Assembly: GCA_019459285.1 (NCBI GenBank) | Contig: JAIBEL010000048.1 | Location: forward strand, 1-64,000 | Origin: Rhizobium sp. | Lineage (GTDB): Bacteria; Pseudomonadota; Gammaproteobacteria; Burkholderiales; Thiobacillaceae | Length of the DNA: 64,000 nt | Reading direction: 5' to 3' | Shown: positions 26,469 to 36,296 of the stretch, piece by piece | Numbering within the stretch: position 1 is the first letter of the stretch | Layout of the letters: every line of letters starts with the position of its first letter | Translations under genes and position numbers: made by a program | The notes under the pieces: model-generated | Databases searched by the model: none | The model's input: only the letters and a program-made list of their open reading frames with translations | Told to the model about the DNA's origin: nothing

Positions 26469-27712
26469 GGCGATATGCCCTCAGCCTGTGGCCTTCCCCA
26501 ATATTGTCTGGCTTTGGCAACAACCATTAGCACTTGAAGTAATTCGACGGCACACAGGACGCCCACAACCCAAAGCGCGCCATACTGAGAAAGCAGGATG
26601 AAACCTGGCAGCGACAAAGCCAGTGCGAGCCACGTGATGTGGTGAAGAATCTTGTAGCCGTTTGCATCGACCATGAGCGTAGCCATATAGACATTTCGGG
26701 CAAAGCCGATCGCAAAGAACAGCAACCACATGAGTACCAACGGCCGCAAACCCTGATATTGCGCACCCAAAAAGTGCTCAAGCAATGGATAGGCGGCAAA
26801 CAAAAAAACACCCAGCATAGCCAAGAGCGCGAACCCAGCAAGCAGGCTCTTATACGTGATGCGCCTGATCGCATCGATGTCGTTAGCTGCAAACCAGTGA
26901 CTGATCCTGGGTCGGTACCAGTTGGCCCATGCGGTCATCAGCAGTCCTATCGGCATGAGAAAAAGCCTTGCTGCGCCAATGTCTGCCACCATCACAAGAC
27001 CCAACGATTTCCCTGCGAAATAAGGATACGAACTGAGATTGACCCAGGTGACGATGACCGAAGGCAGCGCCCAGCGACCGCACGACCAAAACTGTCTGAG
27101 GGGGGCGACATGGGTCTGCAGGCCTTCGAACTGTGTGAGCTTGGCGAGCAAGGGCACAAGCCCGGCAATGCCGGTCAGCAGCAATACGATGCCAGCGGAC
27201 AAGCTGGAACCTGCTATCGCCAAACCAATACCCACCAGAAGAACTACGCCATAAACAAGGTCTCCTGCAAGAGCGCGAATTCCCTGCCCTTGTACATAAG
27301 CAAAGGAACGCTGCGATTCACGCGCAATGGTTCCGATTATTGCCAGCGTGAAGCCCGCCATAAGCAATGCGCTGAGATGGAAGTGCGTTAGCAACCCGTA
27401 GGCTAACAAGCCCAGGAATCCCAGCAAGCCACACGTCAAGGCCAGATAGATATGCAGCGAAGCGGCTGTCGTCTGGATATTCTTTTTTTCAGTTTCCGTT
27501 GCAGCGGGCAGAAAAGTAGCCAGGGGAGAATTGACGATGGCGCTCTGGATGCTCTGGGTCAGGGCCAAGGGCGCAATCAACAGAATGTAATAGCCATACT
27601 CCGTTTTTGTGGAGCCCCAGATAAAGGCCAGTGATATCGAGAAATTAAGCAGACTTAGCCATGCCTGGTCGGCAACAGCAGCAAGTGGGTTAAGTCGCGA
27701 GAACAGGAACAT
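26456..27712 (-). CDS. oligosaccharide flippase (Wzx-like)
   Basis: A 418-residue protein with twelve to fourteen hydrophobic helices in the polysaccharide-transport (MATE/PST) pattern, starting MFLFSRLNPLAAVADQAWLSLLNFSISL. It should move lipid-linked repeat units across the inner membrane for Wzy. Between fcl and wzy, same strand, with a 59-base gap to fcl. Family-level identification rests on topology and context rather than on a sharp motif. Confidence 0.78.
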   Translation of the reverse strand: MFLFSRLNPLAAVADQAWLSLLNFSISLAFIWGSTKTEYGYYILLIAPLALTQSIQSAIVNSPLATFLPAATETEKKNIQTTAASLHIYLALTCGLLGFLGLLAYGLLTHFHLSALLMAGFTLAIIGTIARESQRSFAYVQGQGIRALAGDLVYGVVLLVGIGLAIAGSSLSAGIVLLLTGIAGLVPLLAKLTQFEGLQTHVAPLRQFWSCGRWALPSVIVTWVNLSSYPYFAGKSLGLVMVADIGAARLFLMPIGLLMTAWANWYRPRISHWFAANDIDAIRRITYKSLLAGFALLAMLGVFLFAAYPLLEHFLGAQYQGLRPLVLMWLLFFAIGFARNVYMATLMVDANGYKILHHITWLALALSLPGFILLSQYGALWVVGVLCAVELLQVLMVVAKARQYWGRPQAEGISPCCN

Positions 27713-27771
27713 GGCCTATACGTGTTGCAGGCGGGAATACATGGCCGACTTGTGCGGATGAGTCATCAGGT

Positions 27772-28749
27772 TCATGAGTATGCATTCGATGCGATGAAAT
27801 CCTGATACGCAACAGCCAGACCATTTTGCATAGCAGTGTGTGCTTTCCAACCCATGGCATTCAATCGGCCCACGTCCATCAACTTACGCGGCGTGCCATC
27901 GGGCTTGGTGCTGTCGAATTCGATCATGCCCTGATATCCCACCACACCCTTGACCATTTCGGCCAGTTCGCGAATGGTGAGATCGTGACCCGCGCCTATG
28001 TTCATCAGCGGCGCCAGGCCGTCGTTGCGATCCTGCCCCAGCAAGGGAACAAATTGCTCATCCGGCAGGCTCATCAGGTAGACGCAGGCATCGGCCATGT
28101 CTTCGCTGTACAGGAATTCGCGCCGGGGCGTCCCGGTTCCCCACACGGTCACGCTCGGTGCATTGGCAAGCTTGGCCTCGTGAAAGCGGCGGATCAGTGC
28201 GGGAATGACGTGGGAGTTCTCAGGGTGGTAGTTGTCGCCGGGGCCATACAGGTTGGTCGGCATGACAGCCAGATACTGCGTCTTGTACTGGCGGTTGTAC
28301 GCCCAGCACATTTCTATGCCGGCGATCTTGGCCAGAGCATAGGGGCGATTGGTCGGCTCCAGTTCGCTGGTCAGCAGGTGTTCTTCCTTCATTGGCTGCG
28401 GGGCGAGCTTGGGGTAGATGCAACTGGACCCCAGGAACAGCAGACGCTTGACGTTGTTCTGATATGCCGCGTGGATGATGTTGATCTGGATGGCGAGGTT
28501 GTCGCGGATGAATTCGGCCGGGTAGGTGTTGTTGGCGTGGATGCCGCCGACCTTGGCCGCGGCGAGGAACACATAGTCGGGCTTTCCCCGTTCGAAGAAG
28601 GCGTCGACCGCAGCCTGGCTGGTGAGGTCGAGTTCGGCGTGGGTGCGGGTGACGAAGTTGGTGTGGCCCTTGTCGCGCAGGGTGCGCATGAGGGCCGAAC
28701 CGACGAGACCGCGGTGTCCAGCCACATAGATTTTCGAATCGGGTTTCAA
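27772..28749 (-). CDS. fcl: GDP-L-fucose synthase
   Basis: A 325-residue epimerase/reductase that completes GDP-L-fucose synthesis from the Gmd product. NADP-binding [12 protein letters not shown] at the N-terminus, catalytic Ser in [17 protein letters not shown] and the Tyr/Lys pair in [10 protein letters not shown] (about residue 136), plus [20 protein letters not shown] are diagnostic. The start is TTG at 28749 with GAGG eight bases upstream; no ATG fits. A REP-like repeat separates it from gmd. Confidence 0.95.
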   Translation of the reverse strand: MKPDSKIYVAGHRGLVGSALMRTLRDKGHTNFVTRTHAELDLTSQAAVDAFFERGKPDYVFLAAAKVGGIHANNTYPAEFIRDNLAIQINIIHAAYQNNVKRLLFLGSSCIYPKLAPQPMKEEHLLTSELEPTNRPYALAKIAGIEMCWAYNRQYKTQYLAVMPTNLYGPGDNYHPENSHVIPALIRRFHEAKLANAPSVTVWGTGTPRREFLYSEDMADACVYLMSLPDEQFVPLLGQDRNDGLAPLMNIGAGHDLTIRELAEMVKGVVGYQGMIEFDSTKPDGTPRKLMDVGRLNAMGWKAHTAMQNGLAVAYQDFIASNAYS

Positions 28750-28770
28750 GTTACAACCTCACACAAACTG

Positions 28771-28797
28771 CCCTTCGACAAGCTCAGGGCGAACGGA
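28771..28797. repeat. REP-like dispersed repeat
   Basis: CCCTTCGACAAGCTCAGGGC followed by GAACGGA, a palindromic dispersed repeat common in beta-proteobacteria and xanthomonads. Further copies are at 36297-36670 and 43941-44005. Here it occupies the fcl-gmd gap. Confidence 0.85.
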
Positions 28798-28834
28798 CTA
28801 CCAGCTAGCCTACCGCCCCCTCCGTGTTCCATCC

Positions 28835-29956
28835 TTACTCGTGATAGTCCATAGCCTTGTAGCCATGCTTCTTCACCAGTTCGTCGCGCTCGGCGGCTTT
28901 CAGATCCTCGCGTACCATCTCGGCCACCAGTTCGTCGAAGCTGATCTTCGGCGTCCAGCCCAGCTTGTCCTTGGCCTTGCTGGGGTCGCCCAGCAAGGTT
29001 TCGACTTCGGTGGGACGGAAATAGCGCGGGTCGACGGCGACAATCGGTGAGGGGTGAGGGGTGAGCGGTGAGGGGTGAAAATCTGCGCGATTCTCCCAAT
29101 AGCCTTTTTCATCGACGCCCTGCCCTTCCCAGCGGATGTCCATGCCGAGCTCTTTGGCGGCGGCGTTGACGAAGTCGCGGACCGAGTACTGCACGCCAGT
29201 GGCAATGACGAAGTCTTCGGCGTGGTCCTGCTGCAGCATGAGCCACTGCATTTCGACGTAGTCCTTGGCGTGGCCCCAGTCGCGCTTGGCGTCCATGTTG
29301 CCGAGGAACAGGCAGTCCTGCAGTCCAAGCTTGATCCGAGCCAGGGCGCGGGTGATCTTGCGGGTGACGAAGGTTTCGCCGCGGATGGGGGATTCGTGGT
29401 TGAACAGGATGCCGTTGCAGGCATACATGCCGTAGGCTTCACGGTAGTTGACGGTGATCCAGTAGGCGTAGAGCTTGGCGCAGGCGTAAGGGCTCCGCGG
29501 ATAGAAAGGCGTGGTTTCCTTCTGGGGGATTTCCTGGACGAGTCCGAAGAGTTCGCTGGTGCTGGCCTGGTAGAAACGGGTTTTCTTTTCCAGGCCGAGG
29601 ATGCGGATGGCCTCGAGGATGCGCAGGGCGCCTAGCGCGTCGGAGTTGGCGGTGTATTCGGGCTCTTCGAAGCTGACGGCCACATGGCTTTGCGCGGCGA
29701 GGTTATAGATCTCGTCGGGTTGGACCTGCTGGATGATGCGGATGAGGCTGGAACTGTCGGTGAGGTCGCCGTGGTGCAGGATGAAGCGGCGGCCCTGTTC
29801 GTGCGGGTCCTGATACAGATGATCGATGCGGTCGGTGTTGAACAGCGAGGTGCGGCGCTTGATGCCGTGGACTTCGTAGCCCTTGCCCAGCAGGAATTCG
29901 GCGAGATAGGCGCCGTCCTGGCCGGTGACGCCGGTGATGAGGGCTTTTTTGGTCAT
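28835..29956 (-). CDS. gmd: GDP-mannose 4,6-dehydratase
   Basis: A 373-residue enzyme that converts GDP-mannose to GDP-4-keto-6-deoxymannose. [19 protein letters not shown] at the N-terminus, [11 protein letters not shown] with the active-site Thr/Ser/Glu, and [15 protein letters not shown] with the Tyr/Lys pair. The ATG at 29956 gives the canonical start. Residues about 293-304 ([13 protein letters not shown]) are encoded by five heptamer units and replace the usual short loop before [14 protein letters not shown], so the gene has an in-frame repeat insertion. Confidence 0.95.
   Translation of the reverse strand: MTKKALITGVTGQDGAYLAEFLLGKGYEVHGIKRRTSLFNTDRIDHLYQDPHEQGRRFILHHGDLTDSSSLIRIIQQVQPDEIYNLAAQSHVAVSFEEPEYTANSDALGALRILEAIRILGLEKKTRFYQASTSELFGLVQEIPQKETTPFYPRSPYACAKLYAYWITVNYREAYGMYACNGILFNHESPIRGETFVTRKITRALARIKLGLQDCLFLGNMDAKRDWGHAKDYVEMQWLMLQQDHAEDFVIATGVQYSVRDFVNAAAKELGMDIRWEGQGVDEKGYWENRADFHPSPLTPHPSPIVAVDPRYFRPTEVETLLGDPSKAKDKLGWTPKISFDELVAEMVREDLKAAERDELVKKHGYKAMDYHE
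29046..29080. repeat. heptanucleotide array GGTGAGG inside gmd
   Basis: Five units: GGTGAGG, GGTGAGG, GGTGAGC, GGTGAGG, GGTGAAA. Thirty-five bases inside the coding region of gmd, at a surface-loop position. Same family as the arrays in rfbA and at 13387-13460. Confidence 0.9.
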
Positions 29957-30006
29957 GGTGTCGGGTTGTAATGAAATAGACAAAACGGGTTAAACGGGAG
30001 CGCGAA

Positions 30007-30702
30007 TCAGCTGGCTGCGGCCGGATGGCCAATAATGCGCTGCCGGCCGTCGGGCGACATCGCCTTAAGCAGGTCGCGCGTGAATGCGTCCTGAATATGA
30101 TAAGCCTTGGTATCGTCGGCCTGAATGCTGGAAATCCTGAATAACAGCCCGTCGGGGATTTTTCCTGTGAGGCCGTATTTCAATTGCTGGAGTTTCCATT
30201 TCAATCCATTCACGGCAACGGTATCGCCCACAGTCGTCCAATAGGTGATCGGTTCGATTCGTTGCCCTTGGGTGGCGACCAGACGCTTGACGGGAATGCT
30301 TCCTTCGCCGGTGGCAAATGAACCGATAGTCGGATTCTTGAGAATCTGAAATCCCTGGGCGGGATAGCAGATTTCGGGCTTGTGCACGGCCATGTTGTCG
30401 GACTGATCGCCGCCATAGGCAATGGACAGCATGATGTGTTCGCCATTTGAATTGACGTACGTGCGCGTCAGCGTCTGGTTGTATATCTTCTTGATCAGCG
30501 CTTGCTGCTCGGGATTGGAGATCAGGGGCACGATGGTTTCATCGATCTTCCAGTCGCCGAAGGCTTTGGGAATCAGGGTTTCAAGATCAAGTCTTGGTTC
30601 GCTATCCACTATCCTGACGGTTGGTTTAAGCGCGAGTGCCATGCCCGCTGCTGCAAACATGCAGAGACCGATGACGAGATGCCTGAAGCTGATGAGTTTC
30701 AT
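30007..30702 (-). CDS. epsI: exosortase-associated protein EpsI
   Basis: A 231-residue EpsI-type protein (DUF3485). A signal/anchor segment (residues about 7-25) is followed by the periplasmic domain with the conserved cysteine segment KPEICYPAQGFQI and the strand pattern RLVATQGQRIEPITYWTTVGD. EpsI proteins accompany exosortases in EPS loci; here it follows xrtB directly with a 15-base gap. Its biochemical role is unknown. AGGAGA precedes the ATG at 30702. Confidence 0.92.
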   Translation of the reverse strand: MKLISFRHLVIGLCMFAAAGMALALKPTVRIVDSEPRLDLETLIPKAFGDWKIDETIVPLISNPEQQALIKKIYNQTLTRTYVNSNGEHIMLSIAYGGDQSDNMAVHKPEICYPAQGFQILKNPTIGSFATGEGSIPVKRLVATQGQRIEPITYWTTVGDTVAVNGLKWKLQQLKYGLTGKIPDGLLFRISSIQADDTKAYHIQDAFTRDLLKAMSPDGRQRIIGHPAAAS

Positions 30703-30717
30703 TCTGGTCTCCTTGTA

Positions 30718-31617
30718 TCAGCTCTGCGCATGGGCGCGTGGACGGTCGGGGAAGATGAAACCCAATAGCCAATCCAGTACGAACAAAAACAGCAGGCCGA
30801 TCACGAACAGCATGATGCCGGCAAAGCCATGCAGAAAACCCTGTCCGGCCTCGTCGCCAAGATGATAGGTCACCAATACCAGTACCATCACGCGCACCAC
30901 GTTGGCGGCAAAGGCAATCGGCAGGATGGCGGCCATGATGATGAGGTTGCGCGTGATGCTGGTGCGCTGCATCAGATACAGATACAGCAGCCCCATGGCC
31001 GACAGGCTGAACATGGAATGCAGGCCGGAACAGGCGTCGGCCACCAGCAACTGGTAAGGCCCGACAGTCAGCATGACGCCGCTGCGCGCTATCGGATAGC
31101 CAGCTGCATACAGCACATGTTCAGCAATCACCGAAATGTATTGCTTGAGCGGACCCGTGGCGGCATCGACGATGAATCCTGGCAGCGGGATCATGAAGAC
31201 CAGGAAGAACAAGGCGAACCACAAGGCGCGCGCGGCGCGGCTACCCAGCGTGATGAGCAGCGCACCCAGGATGACCGGGATCTGCGAACCGACCTCGAAC
31301 AGCAGGATGTCCTGCGACCGCCCCAGCGCATAGGCAAGCAAACCGACGACAAGCAATGTCCAGCCGGTGGCGACCTCGGCGCGGGTGGGCAAAACGCCTG
31401 CGTCACCCGAAAATACCGCGCGACGCTGCCAGATCAGGAACAGGGCAACCACCAGCACGATGGGGCCATGCGCCTGCTCTTCCGAATTCCATATCCCGTG
31501 TGCCAACATCCAATAGGTTGGCACGTACAACACCAACAGGCCGAGCACGACGGGCCACCAGGTTCTGAGCGGAGCAAGCGCGTCGAGCACCGACGCACGC
31601 GAGGCAAGCGTGTTCAT
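30718..31617 (-). CDS. xrtB: exosortase B
   Basis: A 299-residue integral membrane protein with about eight helices. The catalytic cysteine lies in VADACSGLHSMFSLSAMG, the arginine in AANVVRVMVLV and the histidine in GFLHGFAGIMLF, the three exosortase active-site residues in order. Exosortases cut C-terminal PEP-CTERM sorting signals. Three likely substrates are encoded at 40834, 44084 and 45239. The XrtB subtype is inferred from its EpsI/EpsG/EpsF neighbours. Confidence 0.93.
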   Translation of the reverse strand: MNTLASRASVLDALAPLRTWWPVVLGLLVLYVPTYWMLAHGIWNSEEQAHGPIVLVVALFLIWQRRAVFSGDAGVLPTRAEVATGWTLLVVGLLAYALGRSQDILLFEVGSQIPVILGALLITLGSRAARALWFALFFLVFMIPLPGFIVDAATGPLKQYISVIAEHVLYAAGYPIARSGVMLTVGPYQLLVADACSGLHSMFSLSAMGLLYLYLMQRTSITRNLIIMAAILPIAFAANVVRVMVLVLVTYHLGDEAGQGFLHGFAGIMLFVIGLLFLFVLDWLLGFIFPDRPRAHAQS

Positions 31618-31621
31618 CGCA

Positions 31622-32515
31622 TCAATCCAGGACGACAGCGCCTACGACTTGCGCACCGGTGAAGAGGATTTTTTCTTTCAGCTCGGCCAGCGGTGCCAGG
31701 CGGCTGACGTTACGGCGAGTGGCAATCAGCATGCCGCCGGCGCGTGCGGCAACCAGCTGGAAGTCCGAACTGAGCTGCGACGGCGCGGTGTCCAGCAGGA
31801 TGATGTCGTAGCTGGTTTCCAGGCCGGCCAGCAGCGCGCCGAAGGTGGGGCGTGCCAGCAGTTCGGCCGGATTGGGTGGCGGCGATCCGGCGGGCAGCAC
31901 GGCCAGCGTATGGAAGGGTTTGACCGCGTGCACCTGCAGCGACGGCACGCGCTCGGCTAGCAGATCGGACAGGCCCATACCGTTGCCCAGATGAAAAACC
32001 TCCTGCTGGTGCGGCTGCCGCATGTTGGTATCGATCAGCAACACTTTGCGCCCCATCTGTGCAAACAGGACGGCCAGGTTGGCAGCCAGATAGCTGGCGC
32101 CTTCGTCGGCACGCGTACTGCCGATCGCCAGGGTCTTGCGTCGTCCCTCGTTGAACCAGCGCAGCAACAACTCGGAGCGAACCGAGCGCAAGGCCTCGGC
32201 CTCCTTGCTGTATGGTGCCGTGGCAGCGGTGAGTTCGGGACTCAGGCTGGCCTCAGCGGCGGGGATATAGGGATACTCGAACTGTTGGGACAGCGCCTGC
32301 TGGATGTCGGCCTCGGTCACCAGGCCGAGTCTTTGTGCGGCTTCGCCAAAGCGCAGGTTCTGTTCCTGTTGCAGCTTGAGTACACGTTCCATGTCCTGCG
32401 GCTTGAGCCTGCCGGCATCCTGCAGCAGTTTGCCGATGTTGGCTTCGGCCCGGATGCTGGTTGCGGCCGCTTCGACGATGCTGCCCTGTTCGCTGGCGCT
32501 GGTGAGTGAATTCAT
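31622..32515 (-). CDS. epsG: chain-length determinant tyrosine-kinase-like protein EpsG
   Basis: A 297-residue BY-kinase-like protein. The N-terminal third resembles a type II secretion GspE-N/MshEN-like segment (LLQDAGRLKPQDMERVLKLQ), then a CpsD-like ATPase domain. The P-loop position reads GSTRADEGASYLAANLA (near residue 130): the lysine of GKS/T is replaced by alanine, while the Walker A' segment VLLIDTNMRQPHQ and Walker B (ILLDTAPSQ) remain. ATP binding may therefore be weak or lost. A C-terminal tyrosine cluster is absent. It works with EpsF in chain-length control. Confidence 0.88.
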   Translation of the reverse strand: MNSLTSASEQGSIVEAAATSIRAEANIGKLLQDAGRLKPQDMERVLKLQQEQNLRFGEAAQRLGLVTEADIQQALSQQFEYPYIPAAEASLSPELTAATAPYSKEAEALRSVRSELLLRWFNEGRRKTLAIGSTRADEGASYLAANLAVLFAQMGRKVLLIDTNMRQPHQQEVFHLGNGMGLSDLLAERVPSLQVHAVKPFHTLAVLPAGSPPPNPAELLARPTFGALLAGLETSYDIILLDTAPSQLSSDFQLVAARAGGMLIATRRNVSRLAPLAELKEKILFTGAQVVGAVVLD

Positions 32516-32552
32516 ATAGACCTCGGCTTATGCGGTGTGAGGGTGACGGCGG

Positions 32553-33941
32553 TCAGGCCATGGCGGGGCGGTTGCGGCGGAAGATTCGGCGCAGCGCTTC
32601 CAGGCGGCGACCTCTTTTCGTCACTTCGGCCAGCACTGGAATGTCCAATCCCGTGGCGATGTCCTGCCCCGAACGCACACGACGATCCAGCAACTCAACC
32701 AGGAAGCCCACTCCCACACCCAGCAATGTGCCGAGGAATAACGACAGCAGGATGTTCAGGATCACACGCGGCTTGGACGCTTCAAGAGGCGGTGTGGCCG
32801 AATTCAGTACGGCGATGTCGGTCTGCGTGGATTGAGCCTCCATACGACTCTGGCCATAACGCTGCAGGGCGGCATCGTAGATACGCTGGGCATTGTCCAA
32901 GTCGCGCGCGAGCAGGCTCGCTTCTTCGCGTTGCTGCTTGAGCGCCAAAACGCTGGCTTTTTGCTTGGCGAAGGCTGTACTCAGTTCGTTGTAACGCTGG
33001 CGCGCTGCTCCGGCAGTCGCGCCAACGCCGCGCGTTGCCGTGTTGAGTTCGTTGGCAAGCCTGGCCTTGTAGCTGTTCACCTCGGCCAGAGTACGCTGAT
33101 AATCCGGGTGGTTCACGCCTACGCGTTTGGCCAGGTCGGCCAACTTGCCTTCCCCTTGCGACACTTGCGCCTTGAGACCTTGCACGACCGGATTGTTGAT
33201 CACTTCCGGCATGCTGCCGCTGTCGCGGGTACGCGAACCGGCATCGAATGCCGCCGATTGCGCAGCCACCATCTGGCTGGCCAGTTCACCCATGCGGCGG
33301 GTTTCCACGTCCAGCCGTTCGTCGGATTCGACGATGCCTTTTTCACGTTGATATGCGGTGAGTTTTTGCTGAGCATCATCAAGATTCTTGCGCAATTCGA
33401 TAATCTGCTGATCGAACCAGGCGGCGGTTTGCTTAGCCGGCTCCACACGCAGATCGAGGCTGGTTTCGATGTAGGCCTTGGCAAAAGCGTTGGCGATGAC
33501 TGCTGAGAATCGTGGATCGGAGCCGGTGAATGCGATGGAAATGATGCTGGATTCGCGCGAGGGCTCCACGCTCAGCTTCTTCAACAGCAAATCGCCCAGC
33601 CACTGGTTGATGTTTCCCTTGCCTTCGGTCGCTTCCATAAATTGCTCGTGGGTGCCGGGGCTGCTTGCCAGTTTCAGTTCGCTTACAACCTTCTGCGCGA
33701 CATTCGAACTCTGGATGACATCGACCTGCGTAGCCATGTAGCCGGGGAACATCTGGGACGGCATCAACTGACCGGAGAATGGATCCTTGCTCTTCGAGTC
33801 GATGATCAGCGTGGTGGTTGCCGTGTATTGCTTGGGTAATAGCAGGCTCACTGTTGCCGTAACAGCAACGGTCAACAACAGCACGCCGAGGATGATCCCC
33901 TTGCGTGCATTCAGAATCAGCAGGAATTGGGTGAAGTTCAT
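32553..33941 (-). CDS. epsF: chain-length determinant protein EpsF
   Basis: A 462-residue polysaccharide co-polymerase of the Wzz family. A membrane helix near residues 14-35 and a second near 405-425 bracket a long periplasmic coiled-coil domain (residues about 190-370). The second helix carries the proline-glycine pattern ILNILLSLFLGTLLGVGVGF. The cytoplasmic tail after the second helix is basic. AGGAAG lies before the ATG. It should set polymer length together with EpsG and contact EpsE. Confidence 0.92.
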   Translation of the reverse strand: MNFTQFLLILNARKGIILGVLLLTVAVTATVSLLLPKQYTATTTLIIDSKSKDPFSGQLMPSQMFPGYMATQVDVIQSSNVAQKVVSELKLASSPGTHEQFMEATEGKGNINQWLGDLLLKKLSVEPSRESSIISIAFTGSDPRFSAVIANAFAKAYIETSLDLRVEPAKQTAAWFDQQIIELRKNLDDAQQKLTAYQREKGIVESDERLDVETRRMGELASQMVAAQSAAFDAGSRTRDSGSMPEVINNPVVQGLKAQVSQGEGKLADLAKRVGVNHPDYQRTLAEVNSYKARLANELNTATRGVGATAGAARQRYNELSTAFAKQKASVLALKQQREEASLLARDLDNAQRIYDAALQRYGQSRMEAQSTQTDIAVLNSATPPLEASKPRVILNILLSLFLGTLLGVGVGFLVELLDRRVRSGQDIATGLDIPVLAEVTKRGRRLEALRRIFRRNRPAMA

Positions 33942-33951
33942 TGCGGCTTCC

Positions 33952-34746
33952 TTAGAACAGGCTTTCCTTGACGTAGATCACGTCGTCTTTCTTGACCGGG
34001 TCGGCCAGCTGGGCATCCAGTTCCTGCATCGCACCTTTATCGTCGCGGCGCAGGATCTTGATGCCGCGCTGGGTGCCGCGCTGGGTGAGCCCGCCGCCCA
34101 AGGACAGGGCCTGTACCACGCTCATGTTCTGTTCCAGACGGAACGCGCCGGGGCGTTGCACTTCGCCGTAGATGTAGAACATCGGCTGGCGCGCCACGTT
34201 GACGATGTCGCCATCCTGGATGAGTTCGTTGCTGGCTTCGCCGCCCGGCTTGAACAGGGCGACCATGTCGATGTCGTGGTAGCTGGTCTTGCCGTCGCGC
34301 GTGCGCACCAGGGTCACGGTGTCGGCGCCGTCGATGATGATGCCGCCGGCCAGGGCCAGCGCATCGGTCACCCGGCTGATTTTTTCCAGCGTGTACTGGC
34401 CGGGGCGGTTGACGCGACCCAGTACCGAGATGTGCTGGCTGCGGTATTGCACCACGTTGAGGGTGACGAAGGGCTTGATGATGAAGCCGCCCTTGCTCAG
34501 GCGCTGCGCGATTTCATTCTCGCCCTGGGCCGGGGTGATGTCCGCCATCTTGACGTCGCCGATCAGCGGAAAGGTAATGGTGCCGGTCTCGCTCACACGC
34601 GCATCGGTGGTGAGATCGGGCTGCCCGTACACGGTGATGTGCAGGACATCGCCCGTGCCCATCCGGTAATCGTTATCCGCGCTCCACGCGGGCGCCGTCA
34701 ACAGCAACGCGCACAACATCCATACACTACGCCACAACCTGTTCAT
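33952..34746 (-). CDS. epsE: polysaccharide export protein EpsE (Wza-like)
   Basis: A 264-residue periplasmic/outer-membrane export protein. A signal peptide (cleavage after about residue 22, no lipobox cysteine) is followed by the Poly_export domain (YRMGTGDVLHITVYGQPDL, ETGTITFPLIGDV) and two SLBB-type beta-grasp units (SVLGRVNRPGQYTLE, YIYGEVQRPGAFRLE). GGAGAG precedes the ATG at 34746; a longer form is not supported. First gene of the epsEFG-xrtB-epsI run. Confidence 0.93.
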   Translation of the reverse strand: MNRLWRSVWMLCALLLTAPAWSADNDYRMGTGDVLHITVYGQPDLTTDARVSETGTITFPLIGDVKMADITPAQGENEIAQRLSKGGFIIKPFVTLNVVQYRSQHISVLGRVNRPGQYTLEKISRVTDALALAGGIIIDGADTVTLVRTRDGKTSYHDIDMVALFKPGGEASNELIQDGDIVNVARQPMFYIYGEVQRPGAFRLEQNMSVVQALSLGGGLTQRGTQRGIKILRRDDKGAMQELDAQLADPVKKDDVIYVKESLF

Positions 34747-34966
34747 TGCTCTCTCCAATTGACGGCAGCCTGTGTGGCCAGCCGCGCTCCTCATTGATTG
34801 TTATCCTTGCGGCATCCGCCCTGTGGGCGATTGCCGTACAAACCAGTTTTACTTGCCTGTCGTCGGCAAGCGGTCATTCTAACCGTGTCCATGGTCAGAA
34901 TTGCCCACCCGGTCCAGCCTGTCTGCCATGCAAAACCCATACCCGCAACCGTTCGGCGTTCGCCCC

Positions 34967-36238
34967 CTAGAAATCGGCCCTCACGTTGGCAAACAGCATG
35001 TGAAACTGGTAATCCTCGACAGAGATGTTGGAATCCCGCCGTCCCGCGCTGACGCCGACATCCACCGAAACAGCTTCAATCGGCATATAGCTGATCGAGA
35101 GCGATTCGCTGATGGTATCGTCGTTGCGTTGCAGTTGTGTTGTACCGGGGTCGCCCTTGAAATCGCGGTTCTCGAAAGTCGCGCCGGCATTCAGGCGCCA
35201 TTTTTCGCGTATCAGCCACACGCCGTTTACGCTCGCCCCTTTTTTCAGCACTGAGCTGGCATTGATGTCCGACGCACCGCCCAGTTCCTGATAGGCCGAT
35301 ACGCTCAACAAGGTTTTACCGGTGGCATACCAATCTGCCGAGATTCGGCCTGCGAGGCCATTGAAATCCGGACGCTCCTTGAGTTGTGGCGGAGGGCCGC
35401 TGAAATCGCCACGCAGGACATTCTTATATTGGCGATCCACCCAACCAAGCTGACCGCGCAGCTTCAATTTGCCGGATGCACTCCAGTCGCCAAGCAGGTT
35501 GTATTCGGTTTGCTTGTAACTATTGTCTGCCACATCCGTAGGGTTCATGGGAAATGGCGGACAGAAAAACAGAAACGAACACACCGAAGCCAGGATTTGC
35601 GGATTAGGGTATTCGGCATCGACCCTACGCACTTGCGCACGCAAGCTGCTGCCCTTGGGCGTGCGATAGGTCAGGACGACATCCTGCGTCCGTTGCTGGA
35701 CATCCTGCGAAACCAGCGATGGTGCACTGTTGGCGTAGTCTGCCGTTTCGACGCCGCCGCCTATCCGCCAGCGGGGGTGGAACTCCCACTCGGCGCGGCC
35801 GAAGCGGCGTTTGCGCGTCACCTGGTTATTAACCAGGCCCACACTGTCGAAATTGCTCTGGCTGAGCGACTGGGTCGCCCCTGCATTGCCACTCAGCCTG
35901 TTGCCCAAACGCCAGTTCCAGGTGGCCTGATAATCATTGCCATCGGAGTCGTAAATCGTGTTGCGGTTGTAGCGCACCCGGGTCTTGGTCGCGCTGGCGA
36001 CGATTTCCTGGCGGCCGGGCTTCCAGTCCACGTTCAGCCCGGCACTCAGAACGCTGTATCGATCGCTACGCGAGGTACCCGGGCTTTCGTTGTCGGCGAG
36101 CCGGAAAAGGTTGCTGTCGAAAAAAGTCCCGTAGGAAACGAACGGACGAAAGGTGTCGCCTTCATGCGCGTGTACGGGCATCGCGAGCATAGCGCCCAGC
36201 ACGGTGATCAATCCGGCGCGGACTGTTTTGACGCCCAC
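34967..36238 (-). CDS. epsL: exopolysaccharide operon outer-membrane protein EpsL
   Basis: A 423-residue beta-barrel-like protein of the EpsL type. From about residue 26: HEGDTFRPFVSYGTFFDSNL, many alternating strands (WNWRLGNRLSGNAGATQSLS), ending in FHMLFANVRADF with a terminal Phe. The start is uncertain: GTG at 36238 begins a usable signal peptide (VGVKTVRAGLITVLGAMLA), but its AGGA is almost adjacent, and the frame stays open upstream through REP-like repeats, which are unlikely to be protein. A short insert with CSFLFFC around residue 220 is unusual for a barrel loop. Confidence 0.8.
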   Translation of the reverse strand: MGVKTVRAGLITVLGAMLAMPVHAHEGDTFRPFVSYGTFFDSNLFRLADNESPGTSRSDRYSVLSAGLNVDWKPGRQEIVASATKTRVRYNRNTIYDSDGNDYQATWNWRLGNRLSGNAGATQSLSQSNFDSVGLVNNQVTRKRRFGRAEWEFHPRWRIGGGVETADYANSAPSLVSQDVQQRTQDVVLTYRTPKGSSLRAQVRRVDAEYPNPQILASVCSFLFFCPPFPMNPTDVADNSYKQTEYNLLGDWSASGKLKLRGQLGWVDRQYKNVLRGDFSGPPPQLKERPDFNGLAGRISADWYATGKTLLSVSAYQELGGASDINASSVLKKGASVNGVWLIREKWRLNAGATFENRDFKGDPGTTQLQRNDDTISESLSISYMPIEAVSVDVGVSAGRRDSNISVEDYQFHMLFANVRADF

Positions 36239-36296
36239 TCCTGCCGAACCGCCCAATCCAAAACCCAACCGCCCTGCGCCACCCTGCCCCAATCCC

